Source: Uranotaenia lowii (lineage: Eukaryota > Arthropoda > Insecta > Diptera > Culicidae). From it: DNA of 64,000 bases. How positions within the stretch are numbered: position 1 is the stretch's first letter; each line of letters starts with the position of its first letter. This document shows, one piece after another, positions 35,688-47,126 of this stretch. Both the position numbers and the translations under genes were made by a program. Location of the stretch: positions 233,197,102-233,261,101 of the forward strand of contig NC_073693.1 of assembly GCF_029784155.1 (NCBI RefSeq), written 5' to 3'. Under the pieces are notes generated by a model. The model did no database searches. It saw nothing but the letters and a program-made list of their open reading frames with translations, and was not told the origin of the DNA.

Positions 35688-38600
35688 TGAAAGATAAAAA
35701 TAAAAAAAATGGTAAGGTTCTCTACATTTTTAAGGTATCATTAGGCATTTTTTATTATTTTTTAAATACATTAATCTCCCGAGTTCTGACTGTTTGAAAT
35801 TTTTTTTTTTTTTTATTTTGAAAAACTGTGGGGAAACGTGGGCCACCAAATCTTAATTGACTAGATAACGTGCAAAGTTTATGAGTTGACCCAACATTGA
35901 AATTTTGTAATTCATTCGAATGATTCCTAATTCCTGGCTCGCGAACGTTTCGGCAAAATTACATATATAGGATTTATGTTCGTCTCTGTCGCATCAGAAA
36001 AGATGGACAAAACATTTTTCATACCTCTTCATTTGGCATAAGAAAACTTTACATATGGTAATAACGTATTTCAAGTTCTGAATGTGTAAACACCAAAATA
36101 AAGGTGGCCCAAGATACTCCACAAAATGTGGCCCACGATTCCCCACAAGCAATGATTTGCAAATTGGTTGCGTTCGTGTGACTTATTGATGTTTCATCAA
36201 AAATTCCTTTCCCACGTGAAAGAACTTGACAAAACTAAGATCATAAGCGTATGAGCATATTTTTTTAGGGGTGCCTCGAAGCGCTCAAAGTTTCGGTTTT
36301 CCGACCCTCAAAAATGATCAAAGGGGGGGGGGGGGCAAAGGAAAGTGGAAAAATTGAAATTTTAATTTAGATGCCAAATTACTTGAAAATAAATAAAACT
36401 TCGAAATCTAGTGTTATCTAGAAAAGATTTTGTTTAGACAAAAATCAACTTTAAAATTTTAAAAACCGCCTGAGAGGGACAACATGAAATTCGGAAGTTA
36501 CCAATTCACAACAGATATGTATAACATTGAAAAAGCGACAAAATTTTTCTCAAGTAGGGTTTAAAACTATTTTTTCATTATGATAACTTTTCAATAATAT
36601 TCATTTTCAAATTTCTTTGTATTTTTAATGCAAGTTTCGATTTTTACACAAACCCTTTTTTTCATTTAAAATTCAGAATATCTTAAAAATAAAAAAAATA
36701 AACAACAAATCGACTTAAGAGATTTAAAGATAAGCTCAGATAGAACGAGTACTGTTCCCAAAAAAATATAAGAGTTTCATTTTCCTCACACACAAAAAAA
36801 AATCTTGTTTAGATGTTCATTTTGAAAATTTTAAAGGAAAATGATCTTTGTTTGTATTTCTCTTGGCAGAGGTAGACCTATATTTCAAGCCATTATCACA
36901 ATCGAACAATTTTAATATTCATTTATAGTTTTCATCAAAAATTTATATCCTAAAATATAAAAAAAAAAATCATAGTTATTAAGTAGTAAATGAGAACGCC
37001 AAATTTGTTCTGAGACCAAATGACGATTACAATTTTGAAATCAAATTTCTATTATCGATATTTTACCATAAAGTTTCAAACGTAATATACAACGAATGCT
37101 GATGTCGCATTCAAGTTTCGGGGAATGGAACGTTCCCTATCAGTATTTTTTTTGTTTTTTAAAAGATATATTTAAAATTGAAGAAATCACACATTCAGAA
37201 TATAAAGGGAAATATTATTAATTTGATTTCAGAATAGAAAAGCTTATAAAGATAAAAAAATTAAATCATAAAAAATTCAAAACCGATGTCTAAACTGATG
37301 GTAAACTCATAAAAAAATCTTAAGCACTAGTATCAATACTATATTCACTTGCGTTTACAATGAATTCATGATTAGTTTGCAAATAAAAAATTAGGTTCTC
37401 AAAATTAATAACCCTTTTAAATTCTTAAAATCATAGTTTAAATTTTGGAACCGATTTGATTTTATTCCGTTCCAAATCCATTACATTAATTACACTAGTT
37501 AACAGCATTTTTGAACTCAGTAAACTGAAGGTCATTTCTAATGTGAAATCGTATGCTGAATCCGAAAATGAAATTCAAAAAAATCTCAGTAGAACCGTTT
37601 TTAAGTTATGTTCCAAATATTAAATTTCGAAAAAATTAAAAAAGTCCTTGTACTTAGATTAACAGTAATTTGAAATCCCTCTTTTGCATATTGCAGGTGA
37701 ATAAATTTTCTATCGATCATCTGAACATTGTTTTTTCGTTTGACCAACAGTATTGTTGATATTAGATTAGTGAAAATAAAAAAAAGCATTTTTTTCGAGA
37801 AAATTTTGTTTCAACGAAAGTTTTAGACTAAACGGTAGCATTTAAAAAATCTGATTTTCTTTTGCGCTTAAATGTCAATTTAAAACAAAGATTTCAAGTG
37901 GTAATTTATTAAAATCGGTTGAAAATTGAAGAAGTTATGGCTACTTTACCATAATAGTATTTTTTGTAGTTTTTCATAATTTAACGAACCGCAGTACACT
38001 TATCATAGTATAGGAAGAATAAAACATGATCAATCTCACTCGCTCCAAGTCAAAATTATTTATTAGCTTACCAGAAGGTCACATGCCAAGTTTCAGGAAG
38101 ATCTGGCCGTAGGGAGGGGTTGCTTGAGTCTCAAACGTGAATAAAATTTTAAGGTATTTTGCCCGGGAGGAACGAAAAATACTGGTCATCAACAATAAAT
38201 CATAAGAGGGGATTGTGTGTTAAAAATATTGTTATAAATGTTAATTTATTATTAGTTCTTTAAACATTAAGAATTGCCAGAACCAAAAAGTGGCTTATGT
38301 TTTAATTTTTCCATCCATACAATAATAAGTAAAATTTTATATAGAAATTCAGCTTCAGCTTCTAAGTGCAAAAGCCACCCTTACTCTGAAAAATTGGCTT
38401 TTTAAATTGCAAATGATTCAGACTCTTCAAAAACATCAATATTACCTATCAGAAATGAACCCTTTATTCCATTTTTTTATTTGAAAATTATATTAAAATT
38501 TTTAAAATGACTTGTTTATAAAAAAAAATCACCTTTTTCTGAGTTCATTTTTGCACATTTGTTCCTTTTTCATTCGTTTCAGTTCAAATAAAATTACTAA

Positions 38601-39225
38601 TCTTTTAAGAAAGCTTGCAGTTCAAGGAAAAATCAATGAAAAAATAAAGTTCCAATAGCTTCAAACTTCAGAACCTGAATTTGATAATTTTATTTCAGTA
38701 TAAAGCTTATCTTGAAGGTTTGAACAATTGAAACAAGAATTGATAATAATGAGACGATATTTTCAAATCGCAATACAAATACTTCAGAAATAATTCATTT
38801 TCAGATATTTACAATCACTTTTAAATTCGTAACATTTATTTACAAACACTTTACTCAAATGATTGATTTTTCTAACGTATAGTTGCAAACTGAGAATCAA
38901 TAAAAAAAATTGTTGTGAGCCAAGTGTTGATATGAAGATGCACAGGTTAAAATAGTGTAGATTGCGTGATGATTGATTTTAACGCTGTCTGCTCCCAAAA
39001 TGTGTGTATTATTTCTATTTGAAAAATAACAATTATAATGAGAGATTCTTAAGAGAGTTCATAAAATGATAATTTTTAAACTATAAGATATCAATACAAA
39101 CTACGATTATTACACAAGTCTTAAAAAAATCCACATTTTAACATATTTGGGGGCGCTGATTTTAAAAAAAAACAATTGATTTTTTTTTCTATTAGCTCTT
39201 GATTTTTATAAATCTTTCGAATAAA
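35688..39225. other. long AT-rich non-coding stretch
   Basis: No gene is seen. At 36270-36345 there is an inverted relic of the dispersed repeat also seen at 4930-5000 and 11985-12100, ending in a run of G. The rest is AT-rich with short chance frames. Confidence 0.5.
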
Positions 39226-39229
39226 GCTG

Positions 39230-39967
39230 AAAATTCAAATATTTGTGTTCACTTTTTGTGCAAAACTGTAAAACAGTAAAGCAATCAGAAAGTAAATATT
39301 TTAATTCAACTATCAACTCTCCCAAAGACCGCGAGTAATTTTGACTCCTAATAAAAAAGTTATAGATTTTTTTTTTTGTTTATTTTTCCTAAATAACGCA
39401 AAATGCAAGAATTTGGATGGAAATTTTTTCAATGGAGTTTAAATCCATTTAAACTCCATTGAAAAAATTTCCATCCAAATTCTTGCATTTTGCGTAATTT
39501 AGGAAAAATAAACAAAAAAAAATCTATAACTTTTTAATTAGGAGTCAAAATTACTCGCGGTCTTTGGGAGAGTTGATAGTTGAATTAAAAAATTTACTTT
39601 CTGAATGTTTTACTGTTTTACAGTTTTGCACAAAAAGTGCAGTGTCCGTTCGGCACATGTGCACACTCACATGGCGGTCGAACCATCCATAATGAACTGT
39701 ATCGAAAAATGCAGTGCCTTCTCTATTGGGTACTACTTCTTCAATACAGTTAATTGATGCGGGACAAAGAATTTAGCATGTGGTCAAGCTTCTATTTCAA
39801 ATGCTCTTCGCTCTTTTCACCACCTTAGAATTTTCTTCTGATCTTCTATCCGTCTTTCATTTCAACTCTGTAACCCTCACCGATAAAGCCGCAAATTCAT
39901 TTCATAAAACAAATTCACGGTGATTTCTCCTCTTAAAAGTGCACACAAATATTGAATTTTCAGCTTT
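39230..39967. repeat. large inverted repeat (about 195-bp arms) with interrupted right arm
   Basis: The arms from 39250 to 39445 and from 39446 to 39641 are nearly exact inverse copies, centred on TTTAAATCCATTTAAA. They include CTCTCCCAAAGACCGCGAG and its inverse. The inverse match then stops at 39641 but resumes at 39944 (CACAAATATTGAATTTTCAG) against 39225-39250. The interruption is the insertion described at 39642-39934. No coding frame spans it. The ends of the mobile element, if it is one, are not sharply defined. Confidence 0.85.
39642..39934. mobile_element. 293-bp insertion with 9-bp direct flanks
   Basis: AAAAGTGCA occurs at 39633-39641 and again at 39935-39943, bracketing 293 bp that have no counterpart in the opposite arm of the surrounding inverted repeat. 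The insert starts GTGTCCGTTCGGCACATG and ends TTCTCCTCTT with A or T. It lacks obvious terminal inverted repeats and a poly(A) tail. A 9-bp duplication fits several DNA transposon groups, including Mutator-like ones, or a retroposed sequence. It has no coding capacity. Confidence 0.75.
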
Positions 39968-40189
39968 GGTATTTAATTCAAGATATTTTCAAAACATAAT
40001 TCAAATCGTTTTGCAGCCTTGAACAAAGTTGTTTAATGAATTTGATTCTTTTATATCGCTTTCTCCATTTTCTTTAGTGATGGCTAAAATAATTGTAATA
40101 GTACCTATCTTTAAAAAATAAAAGAAATTATGATTTTTGTTAATCTTTAACGGCAAATCAGTCCAAGCTTTTTATGACACGAATTTTAT

Positions 40190-40230
40190 TACGTTCCCGA
40201 CGTTTCGGTGTCGTATGACACCATCTTCAG
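40190..40230 (-). ncRNA. hammerhead-ribozyme-like motif, left arm
   Basis: On the minus strand, CUGAAGA (40230 down to 40224) fits the CUGANGA core. U and a perfect 6-bp stem II follow (GGUGUC/GACACC with an AUAC loop). Then comes GAA and stem III ACGU/ACGU closed by a CGGGA loop, then A at 40190 as the expected cleavage-site base. The immediate stem I flanks do not pair well, so self-cleavage as a monomer is doubtful. A dimeric or degenerate form is possible. Confidence 0.6.
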
Positions 40231-40749
40231 GGACTCTGAAAAGTGTAAACTACAGAAAATGTGTGATGTTGTGTTATATCGCTAGCAACAAACACACCTT
40301 GATTTTTTGGAAATGTGTCATAAATTTAATACCCCTTACACTGTCAACCAGTGAATAACTTGAATTCCATCTTTTCTTCAGCTGTTGATATTCTAAACAA
40401 ACATAACTCCGAAAATCAAATTCGCTATCCGTCAAAAATATTGAAAACGACAACACGCCGAGGGGAACCGGAGAAGATATGATTTCACAGAGCTCTGCCA
40501 CCTAAAAGTTACGGCTAAATGTTTTCTCGATATTTGATGAGATTTTCAAATTTAAAAATTTCAAATAGTAGATTCCTTTATTAGTTTGATGGATGATCTA
40601 AATTTAAAAAAAAACTCCATTTGCAGTGAAACTATTCCATTAACGAAACCTAAAAGAGTACGCTTTTACAAAAGCAAGAGTAAGTAGGGTTAGATTATTT
40701 CGATATAACAACATCACACATTTTCTGTAATTTACACTTTTTAGAATCT

Positions 40750-40790
40750 CTGTAGATGGTGTCATACGACACCGAAACATCGGGAATGTA
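40750..40790 (+). ncRNA. hammerhead-ribozyme-like motif, right arm (core mutated)
   Basis: This is the same architecture as 40190-40230, on the plus strand: stem II GGUGUC/GACACC, AUAC loop, GAA, stem III ACAU/AUGU with loop CGGGA, then A at 40790. The stem III pair that is G-C in the left copy is A-U here, a compensatory change. The core reads CUGUAGA in place of CUGANGA, which should abolish cleavage. Confidence 0.55.
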
Positions 40791-41788
40791 ATCAATTTCT
40801 TGTCATAAAAAGCTTGGACTGATTTGCCGTAAAAAATTAACATCAATATATAAACAGTCGATCCCTTGAGTAACACATTATGATTTTTTATCATTGTTTA
40901 TTTAAAAACCTAAATATCTAAAATCTAAGCATATCTGAATCCTTGATTGAACGCAGGATGATAAAAAGATTTCAATTTAATTTGAATTCAAAACAATTCA
41001 AGAAAGGAGGATGAGCAGTGGGCTGCAGTACACTCATTTGTAACTGACCCACCTCCCTTCTCTTCTCCTTCCCTCCCCTACCTCCTGATTTGCTCTTTGA
41101 AAATAGACGTTTTTTCACCATATTTACGATCTTTGTTATTAACTGATTTTTTAAATTTGGAATATATCTGTCCGTTTAAAAAAAATCGTGTCAAAGTTTC
41201 AAAAAAAATCAGCACAAATTTCAATGCAATGAAATCAATTTAGTAAACTCAACATTGTAAACCATTTATTGGCATCCTTAAAGCATAAACATCATTAGTC
41301 AAAGCATAAGTTGACAAGGTGACTGAATGCAAAAACTATAGTTGCTAATGAAAATGTGGGACGTTGATGGTGGCATGGCAGCAGTTCGTCGTAAACCGAA
41401 ATTTGATTATAGAGATTTGGGAAATGAGGACGACCAAACGTTGACGAGGGTTTGGTTAGGAACTGCCAAAAGTCAAGATTGACATAAAAACACACACAGA
41501 GAACCGCACACCAGACGGATCCTTAACCGTAGCTGCTGCCCCTCCTGGTGGGATAATTTATTTCAGTGGAGTGCTAGCTAGGGTACCTTATTCTTACTTG
41601 GGATATGGACGAGGATTCTCCTCAAGGTCAATAATATTGATTGAAGACGATAATGAACGAAACGATAAGAAAGTGGGAACGGTCACTAGCTTCAAGATAA
41701 AGATAATGGAAATTTAATCCCTCACTTTAGATGGTTGCTAAGAGTGATGGTTGAAAAATCAGAAAAATCTGAAAAATTTAGGAAAGAT

Positions 41789-41882
41789 GAGTTCACAAAA
41801 AAAAATCTTTATAAATTCAAAATATTGAAAGAGTTCTTTCTTTCAATATTTTGAATTTATAAAGATTTTTTTTTTGTGAACT
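41789..41882. repeat. hairpin, about 41-bp arms
   Basis: AGTTCACAAAAAAAAATC and the following TTTATAAATTCAAAATATTG are repeated in inverse orientation after a spacer of roughly ten bases (GAGTTCTTTC). It may be a small fold-back element; no flanking duplication is evident. Confidence 0.8.
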
Positions 41883-42556
41883 TTTTGTTATTTTAAGTCT
41901 ATGAAAAGTATATGTGTATTGCAGTAAATCCATTTATTTTCCATTCACCATCTTAATTGGAAGCGGCTTCTTCAGAAAGTATTTGGGAAGTATAAACAAA
42001 ACATAGAATGATGTTTTCCAAAACAAACAATCCGATTTTCCTCCGGCAACACCGGTAACAAACATATCAATTATTCAGCACTGTCCACTCTCTTTTCTTT
42101 TTCTTTTGGGAACCTTTGCTATGTTTGCTGCCCTTCGACGTCGTTCGGCAAATCCAATTAATTATCGTAGGTTCTCTGTATCTTCGGGTGCGGAATGTTT
42201 TTTAACAGAGGGTTGATGTTGCAACATCATTATTAATGCAATTCTGATTCAATTTGGAACGTGTCAGTGAGGATTTATGTCTCGGTGTTAAAACACTCAA
42301 CCATTTTCTAACATTTTAGGCTGACTCAATATTTGGTGATAAGATTCTTACATAAAAACATTCTTACATAAAAACATTCTACATAAAAAACGTAAAAAAC
42401 CTAATTGTTTTTTGCGACACTTTGATCTAGTTCTATCAAAAATTAATTTTTTTTTAACAAGCTTATATATTTTTGGATATTATTCAACTATAAATATGAT
42501 AAACTTAACTACTATTATTTGATTGATTTTTAGAATGAAAGTAACAATTTGATAAA

Positions 42557-43025
42557 TTGAACTATATTTTTCTCAATAAATGTAATTTATGCAATAATAA
42601 TGACACTACCTTACGTAGAATAAAAGACTCTGTAGCATCAAAAACAATTTGGACATGGCTCAACAAAGAGTTGAAAACAAAATTTAAAATAAATGTTAAC
42701 GATGCCGAAGATTTATTCCAATATGCAATAAAGAAAAAGGATTATTAGTTAAAAGCAGGATTATGGTTAACACTAGGATGTATTCCGTATATATTGGAAG
42801 ACAGAGAAGCTAATGATATAAATGGAATGAAAGCGCGAATACTTTCAGCAAGATGAAATAATGCATATTTATTCCAGATTCATTTTCAAAATTATGTAAA
42901 TATGTTATGAAAATAGAATAGAAAGTGATCAAGTGAAATAAGTGAAATAGTAATCAAGACAACGCATAAGTTAATCTGGAAATGTAAATTTTAAAATTCA
43001 ATAAAAAACAATAAATAAAAAAAAT
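42557..43025 (+). pseudogene. 3' relic of a non-LTR retrotransposon (RT C-terminus)
   Basis: The frame from 42560 carries a C-x2-C pair (NKCNLCNNNDTT), then SKTIWTWLNKELKTKFKI and a stop at 42746-42748. The same frame goes on with LKAGLWLTLGCIPYILEDRE and INGMKARIL. A C-terminal CxxC-type module followed by an IWxWL helix is usual after the RT of several insect non-LTR clades. The sequence ends in A-rich repeats (AATAAAAAACAATAAATAAA, near 43000-43025), like a retrotransposon tail. The clade is not certain. Confidence 0.45.
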
Positions 43026-43139
43026 GTAGAAAATATATATTTTTTTCAATGCATACAGATCATTCAGAAAGGAATAGTTGAATCAGTTATATCTATAGAT
43101 GAATTCCTCGAATAATTGAAAATACTGTTGAAGTATCTA

Positions 43140-44052
43140 CCCAGCAAACATTTTTATAGGTATATTCTTATGCTTTTTTAAAATACTTTCAAAATACATT
43201 GAAAAAGATCGTATGAAAGTAAAAAAACAGCATTTTCCTACCAAAGTGGAGGCAATATACATATATATATATATATTATTTCTTTTTTAAGCGACGAAAA
43301 CTATACTAATTGCGCGGTATCCGACAACTTATTCGTACATAGCAGTAGAATGCAAGAGAGCGCATGATTTTGCTCTCATAGCCTCCAAATCGGGGAGCTG
43401 AAATGAAGGGAGAAAATCCGCCAATGATCACACAAATTGTGCAGCCAATGATTGAATTTGAAGTAATTTGTGGCAATTTGTTAGAGAAAATTAGAAGGTT
43501 TGAGTTCAAATGAGAGAAACCAGTGCTCAGAGAGAGTGAAAATGTGCTCATTGTTGCAAATTATTGCAATTAGTGAAGCAGTTGTGGAATTTTGATCATT
43601 ACCACTCCAAATGCAAAGAATTCTCCCTTGATTTCAATCCCTTGTGAAAACTACACCAATTGCGCGCTATCCGACACCTTATTCGTACCTAGTAAACTAG
43701 CAAACTAGCGCAAGATTTTGCTCTCATAGCCTCCAAATCGTTGCGAGCGACAATATTTTCCAGTTCTCTCATTGTTCAATATTACTCAATTCCTGATTCC
43801 TGATTTCAAGCCATCTGGATGCACTGCTGGTTGCAGAGTGAATATGACGATGATTTTCTCACTTGAAGCCCGCGTGGGAGCAAAATCATTTCAAAATTTA
43901 CAAACATGGCGGACTTCCTACCATGTCCGATTGAAACTGACTTAGAACGACATTTTATACGATCTTTTCACTATGCAGTTGGAATTGCGATTTGCAACAC
44001 GATCGTAAACGACTTAAGTTATCATTTCTGATACGATTTCATGTTTGCTTGG
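43140..44052. mobile_element. DNA transposon derivative with CCCAGCAAACAT ends (copy 1)
   Basis: The left end is CCCAGCAAACATTTTTATAG and the right end is ATGTTTGCTTGG, near-perfect inverted repeats, flanked by TAC on the right and by (C)TAC on the left. The interior matches copy 2 (56742-57315) in several blocks, for example CCTACCAAAGTGGAGGCAAT and CAAACATGGCGG. A 110-bp block including TTGCGCG.TATCCGACA and GATTTTGCTCTCATAGCCTC is present twice (43300-43400 and 43640-43740), which explains the greater length. No transposase is visible. Confidence 0.7.
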
Positions 44053-46334
44053 TACTATATTAAGAGTTGAATACATAAGTTCAATTAATTTAGTTCTATT
44101 CATCATTTTCATGTTGCCTTGAACGACAAATTAAATGTTAAATATTTACAGATGGTCGAAAACTCACCAGCTTTATAATAAAATACAAACGGGATATTGT
44201 TGGATCAACTATACTTTTTCTCACCTCATTTTGTCCATTCTTCAGTCGAGTCCGAAGGAATAAAATTAGTTCTCACGACCTGCCCCAAACATCCAAGGAT
44301 CAATAAAAGAGGGTTGTGTTTCGTCACCGCTGAATAAATTTTACCCACAGTTTATTACTTATCGGAAATAAAAGTAGCTCAGTCCTCCCATCTCTCTCCA
44401 CTCAAATTCTCATGTTCAGCAAAAAACATAAATAGAAACTTGTGTTGTAAAACATCGCCGCTCCAGTGGCCATTGGCCATTGCATTGACCGGTCAATCCT
44501 CGGAAACTTCGCGTGACTTTGATTCGTGAAAGTTTTTCCGTGGTACCTACCAACAAAGTTGTGTTTCGTGTCAGAGCAACTGAAGAGCTGCAGCAAAATT
44601 GCATCAATAACAAGCAGCTAAGCAAAAGAATAGGGAACAACATTTGCAACATTGTCCTGTTTTGATGACATTGATTTCAAAAGGGCTACATTCATCCTTT
44701 ACACGATCGGTGAAGTTTGTGACACTAGAAACAATTTTCTTTCAGGGACTTTAAAACTTCATTGTTTCTACAAAATAAAGATATGTTCTACCCTTTTGGA
44801 TTGTAACTTCTCCTAGCTAGGTTTATACATATTTTCTCTCTCGTTAGGAATAATAATAGCCCAAAATATATGAGCACATATTTCTTTGTTGTCTTTCCTG
44901 TCAAACCTGGGTTTTTGACGGTTCTATTCGGACCAAAGTAGGAAAGTGAAAAGTTTGTATGCTTCTAGGTATGTCAGGTAGAATGCATTACACAACATGT
45001 TTTGAGCAAATAATTTAGGGATAGGGTAGACGGACAAATTTTTTAATGTAATTTAGTTTGTGATTCACGTTTCTATGAACTCGATTTATTGATGAAGTGA
45101 CTTATCTCATCTGACTATAGATTCCTACAACTTCGAGTTTTAAAGCATATATCGATTATTTTTTAGCTTAGCTTGATTGACTACTAACCAGACCATACAT
45201 TTTTCAAACATCACAGTTGACATGGTGCTGATTTTCTTTCATCATCACGTTTCAAATCTCATTCGACTACTAGTCAAGCTTCAAGAGACTGCAAAAGCTT
45301 GACTATCGTCATGGATTTCTGTTCGCGTGACGAATGTTATTTTTCAAACGACGGTCATCAAGGCAAGTTGACGGCGTCAGTTCAAATTTTTTTTTGGCAC
45401 CGTTACCTTGTATATTTATACCGTGTCTGTTATGTATGATTCGAAAAATATTGAGTATTGGATTGGGCGATTTGCCAGTGTTGTGTAAACAAATATAATT
45501 CGGATTTTAATAATATTACCAATTGAAGAATAAAAATATTTTATTAGATTTTTTTTATATATGTTTGGAATTTTTTTTTGCACAGATAAAAGAAGGATCG
45601 AAAAGCCGCGAGGTCGATATTGTCCGTCTAGTCCCTTGGGAATTCTCTTCGGTCGTACTACTAACATCCATCTTAAATCATTAAACCCGAAATGATTATT
45701 ACAATTTATAGAACAATGGATGATCCAGTGTTCGTAGAATTTTTTTAATAATTTAATTTTAATGAAGGTAAATACATTTCGAATTCCATGATCGTTGGCG
45801 TGGCTCACTAGAACTAGAACTAGTTCCACATCGCCAATGGTTGCCACTTCGTGATTGACGGAGGCCATAAATTTTTAAAATAAGGTCACTGCCGGGGATT
45901 GGCAGTGCATTCACAATGCCCAAAAATGATGCTCTTTCTATCTTTGATTATCAATAATGGCGCCGGCCACGTCCTAGTAGTCAATAGATAGTTTGGAAAA
46001 GAGAGAAAGGGGTGAAAGATCAATTATGTGCATTAAGACCGAGGTCACCTTTGCATCCTAGCAAAAAATGTGTTGTTAAAGGTATGGGTGAAAAAATATG
46101 ATTCCCTTTTGACTAGTGCGGCCCTTTTGACTAGTGCGGTCATCTAACACTAAAAACATTTTCCTGTAAAAGTCGGTTTTTGAAGCGCTCATAATTATCG
46201 ATTCAAATATTTCATCGTGTTCCGGCATTTTCAAGCTAAATGAAACCATAAAAATGATAGTCTTAAGTTTACCCGTTTTGGAGTTCTCAAAGAAATGTTA
46301 AGAAAAGATTGAATATTTTTTGAAAAATTCGCAA
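44053..46334. other. stretch without a supported gene
   Basis: Two frames deserve mention only. A 78-codon ATG frame on the minus strand (44416-44652) is listed separately. A 150-codon minus-strand frame (45416-45868) begins MASVNHEVATIGDVELVLVL; its second half is AT-driven and no domain is recognised. A short tandem duplication of CCCTTTTGACTAGTGCGG lies at about 46104-46140. Otherwise AT-rich DNA. Confidence 0.4.
44416..44652 (-). CDS. possible small secreted-protein ORF, weak
   Basis: A minus-strand ATG at 44652 opens 78 codons. The N-terminus MLQMLFPILLLSCLLLMQFC is strongly hydrophobic with a small-residue region (CSSSVA) after it, like a signal peptide. The remainder contains two cysteines (GQCNGQW, ERRCF) and no known domain. 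There are no supporting splice or promoter signals, and T-rich DNA can yield such hydrophobic frames by chance. Confidence 0.2.
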   Translation of the reverse strand: MLQMLFPILLLSCLLLMQFCCSSSVALTRNTTLLVGTTEKLSRIKVTRSFRGLTGQCNGQWPLERRCFTTQVSIYVFC

Positions 46335-46513
46335 AAATTTTTGTTAGGCATATTTTACACTTTATCTAATAAAAATTTGTGATTTGGAATAAAGTTGAAA
46401 TTTTTTACATGGAATTGAGTTGCGAAAAACGACAAATATTTTGAATTTTATAACTTCAACTAGAGATTAAAAAAACTCCTCATAACTCCACTCTAATTTT
46501 ACGTTGGATTGAT
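46335..46513 (+). repeat. 180-bp direct repeat, left copy
   Basis: The segment from TTTTTGTTAGGCATATTTTA through AATTTGTGATTTGGAATAAAG to CTCTAATTTTACGTTGGATT is repeated at 52431-52610 with a few substitutions. The two copies bracket about 5.9 kb that contains an RT relic and the CR1-like element. Confidence 0.85.
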
Positions 46514-46840
46514 TCCAGCCAAATTCAAACTTGGTCCTCTAACCAGCACAAACGATACTGGGAAGAGTTGGACACTTGTCGCCAAACGAAATTATTTTTA
46601 GAGAAACCATCTCCAATCATATCGAGTTACTTGTTAACTTTAAGTAAATCTCATTGCAGCATCCTGATCAGAGCACTCTCCGGTCATTGTAAACTCAACT
46701 ATCACATGCACAACATTCAGCGTGCTGAATCTCCAGTATGTGGTAGTTGTGAATCAGATGTGGAAGATCCCTTCCATTTTATATGTAACTGTCCCTCATT
46801 TGCCAGACTACGTTTTGTACTCTGGGATCTTACGCTATAA
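46505..46840 (+). pseudogene. non-LTR retrotransposon C-terminal (post-RNase H) relic
   Basis: The frame from a TGG at 46505 reads WIDSSQIQTWSSNQHKRYWE, then LDTCRQTKLFLEKP, SKSHCSILIRALSGHCKLNY, HMHNIQRAESPVCGSCESDV and EDPFHFICNC, ending at TAA 46838-46840. The order (W..W, CRQTK, TGHC.LNYH, then a C-x2-C...H..C knuckle) is typical of the end of ORF2 in RNase H-bearing insect non-LTR elements of the I/Loa/R1 kind. Everything upstream of 46505 belongs to an unrelated repeat, so the copy is truncated by a break at the repeat junction. Confidence 0.65.
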
Positions 46841-47126
46841 GCGAATCTGAGTTTAAGAAATTAAACTTAAAAGACATGCTATCATTCCTTACCAAATGTA
46901 GAAAAGGGCTTTAATGCTAATAATCCCTAGTGGAAAGGCTTTATGCCATCTTAAATAGATTGAATTTATTTCTTCCTTTTATAGGTTTTTCAGGTTTCTC
47001 AGGTAAATGATGAAATCTTGGATTAAAAAAAAGGCTAGGCACAATTTTCCCGTATGTTTGGATAACGTGCCGCCATTAAGCCTACTCCCATTCTGATACC
47101 TGATACATTGATAAACGAATAGACAT

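Larger units (their letters stand above)
40139..40846. mobile_element. about 700-bp element with 135-bp inverted arms carrying hammerhead-like motifs
   Basis: The left arm (about 40148-40282, ACGGCAAATCAGTCCAAGC at its outer end) and right arm (about 40700-40835) are imperfect inverse copies. Their inner ends share CACATTTTCTGTA and ACAACATCACA. Each arm contains a hammerhead-ribozyme-like core. The roughly 420-bp interior is non-coding. Terminal repeats with hammerhead motifs are known from Penelope-like elements and from retrozymes; no reverse transcriptase is present here, so this would be a non-autonomous or solo-repeat form. No clear target duplication was found. Confidence 0.6.

Noticed and set aside
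45416..45868. 150-codon minus-strand frame as a gene
   Set aside because: It has a true ATG but the second half is AT-driven, no family is recognisable and no splice or transcript signal is seen; kept only as a remark.
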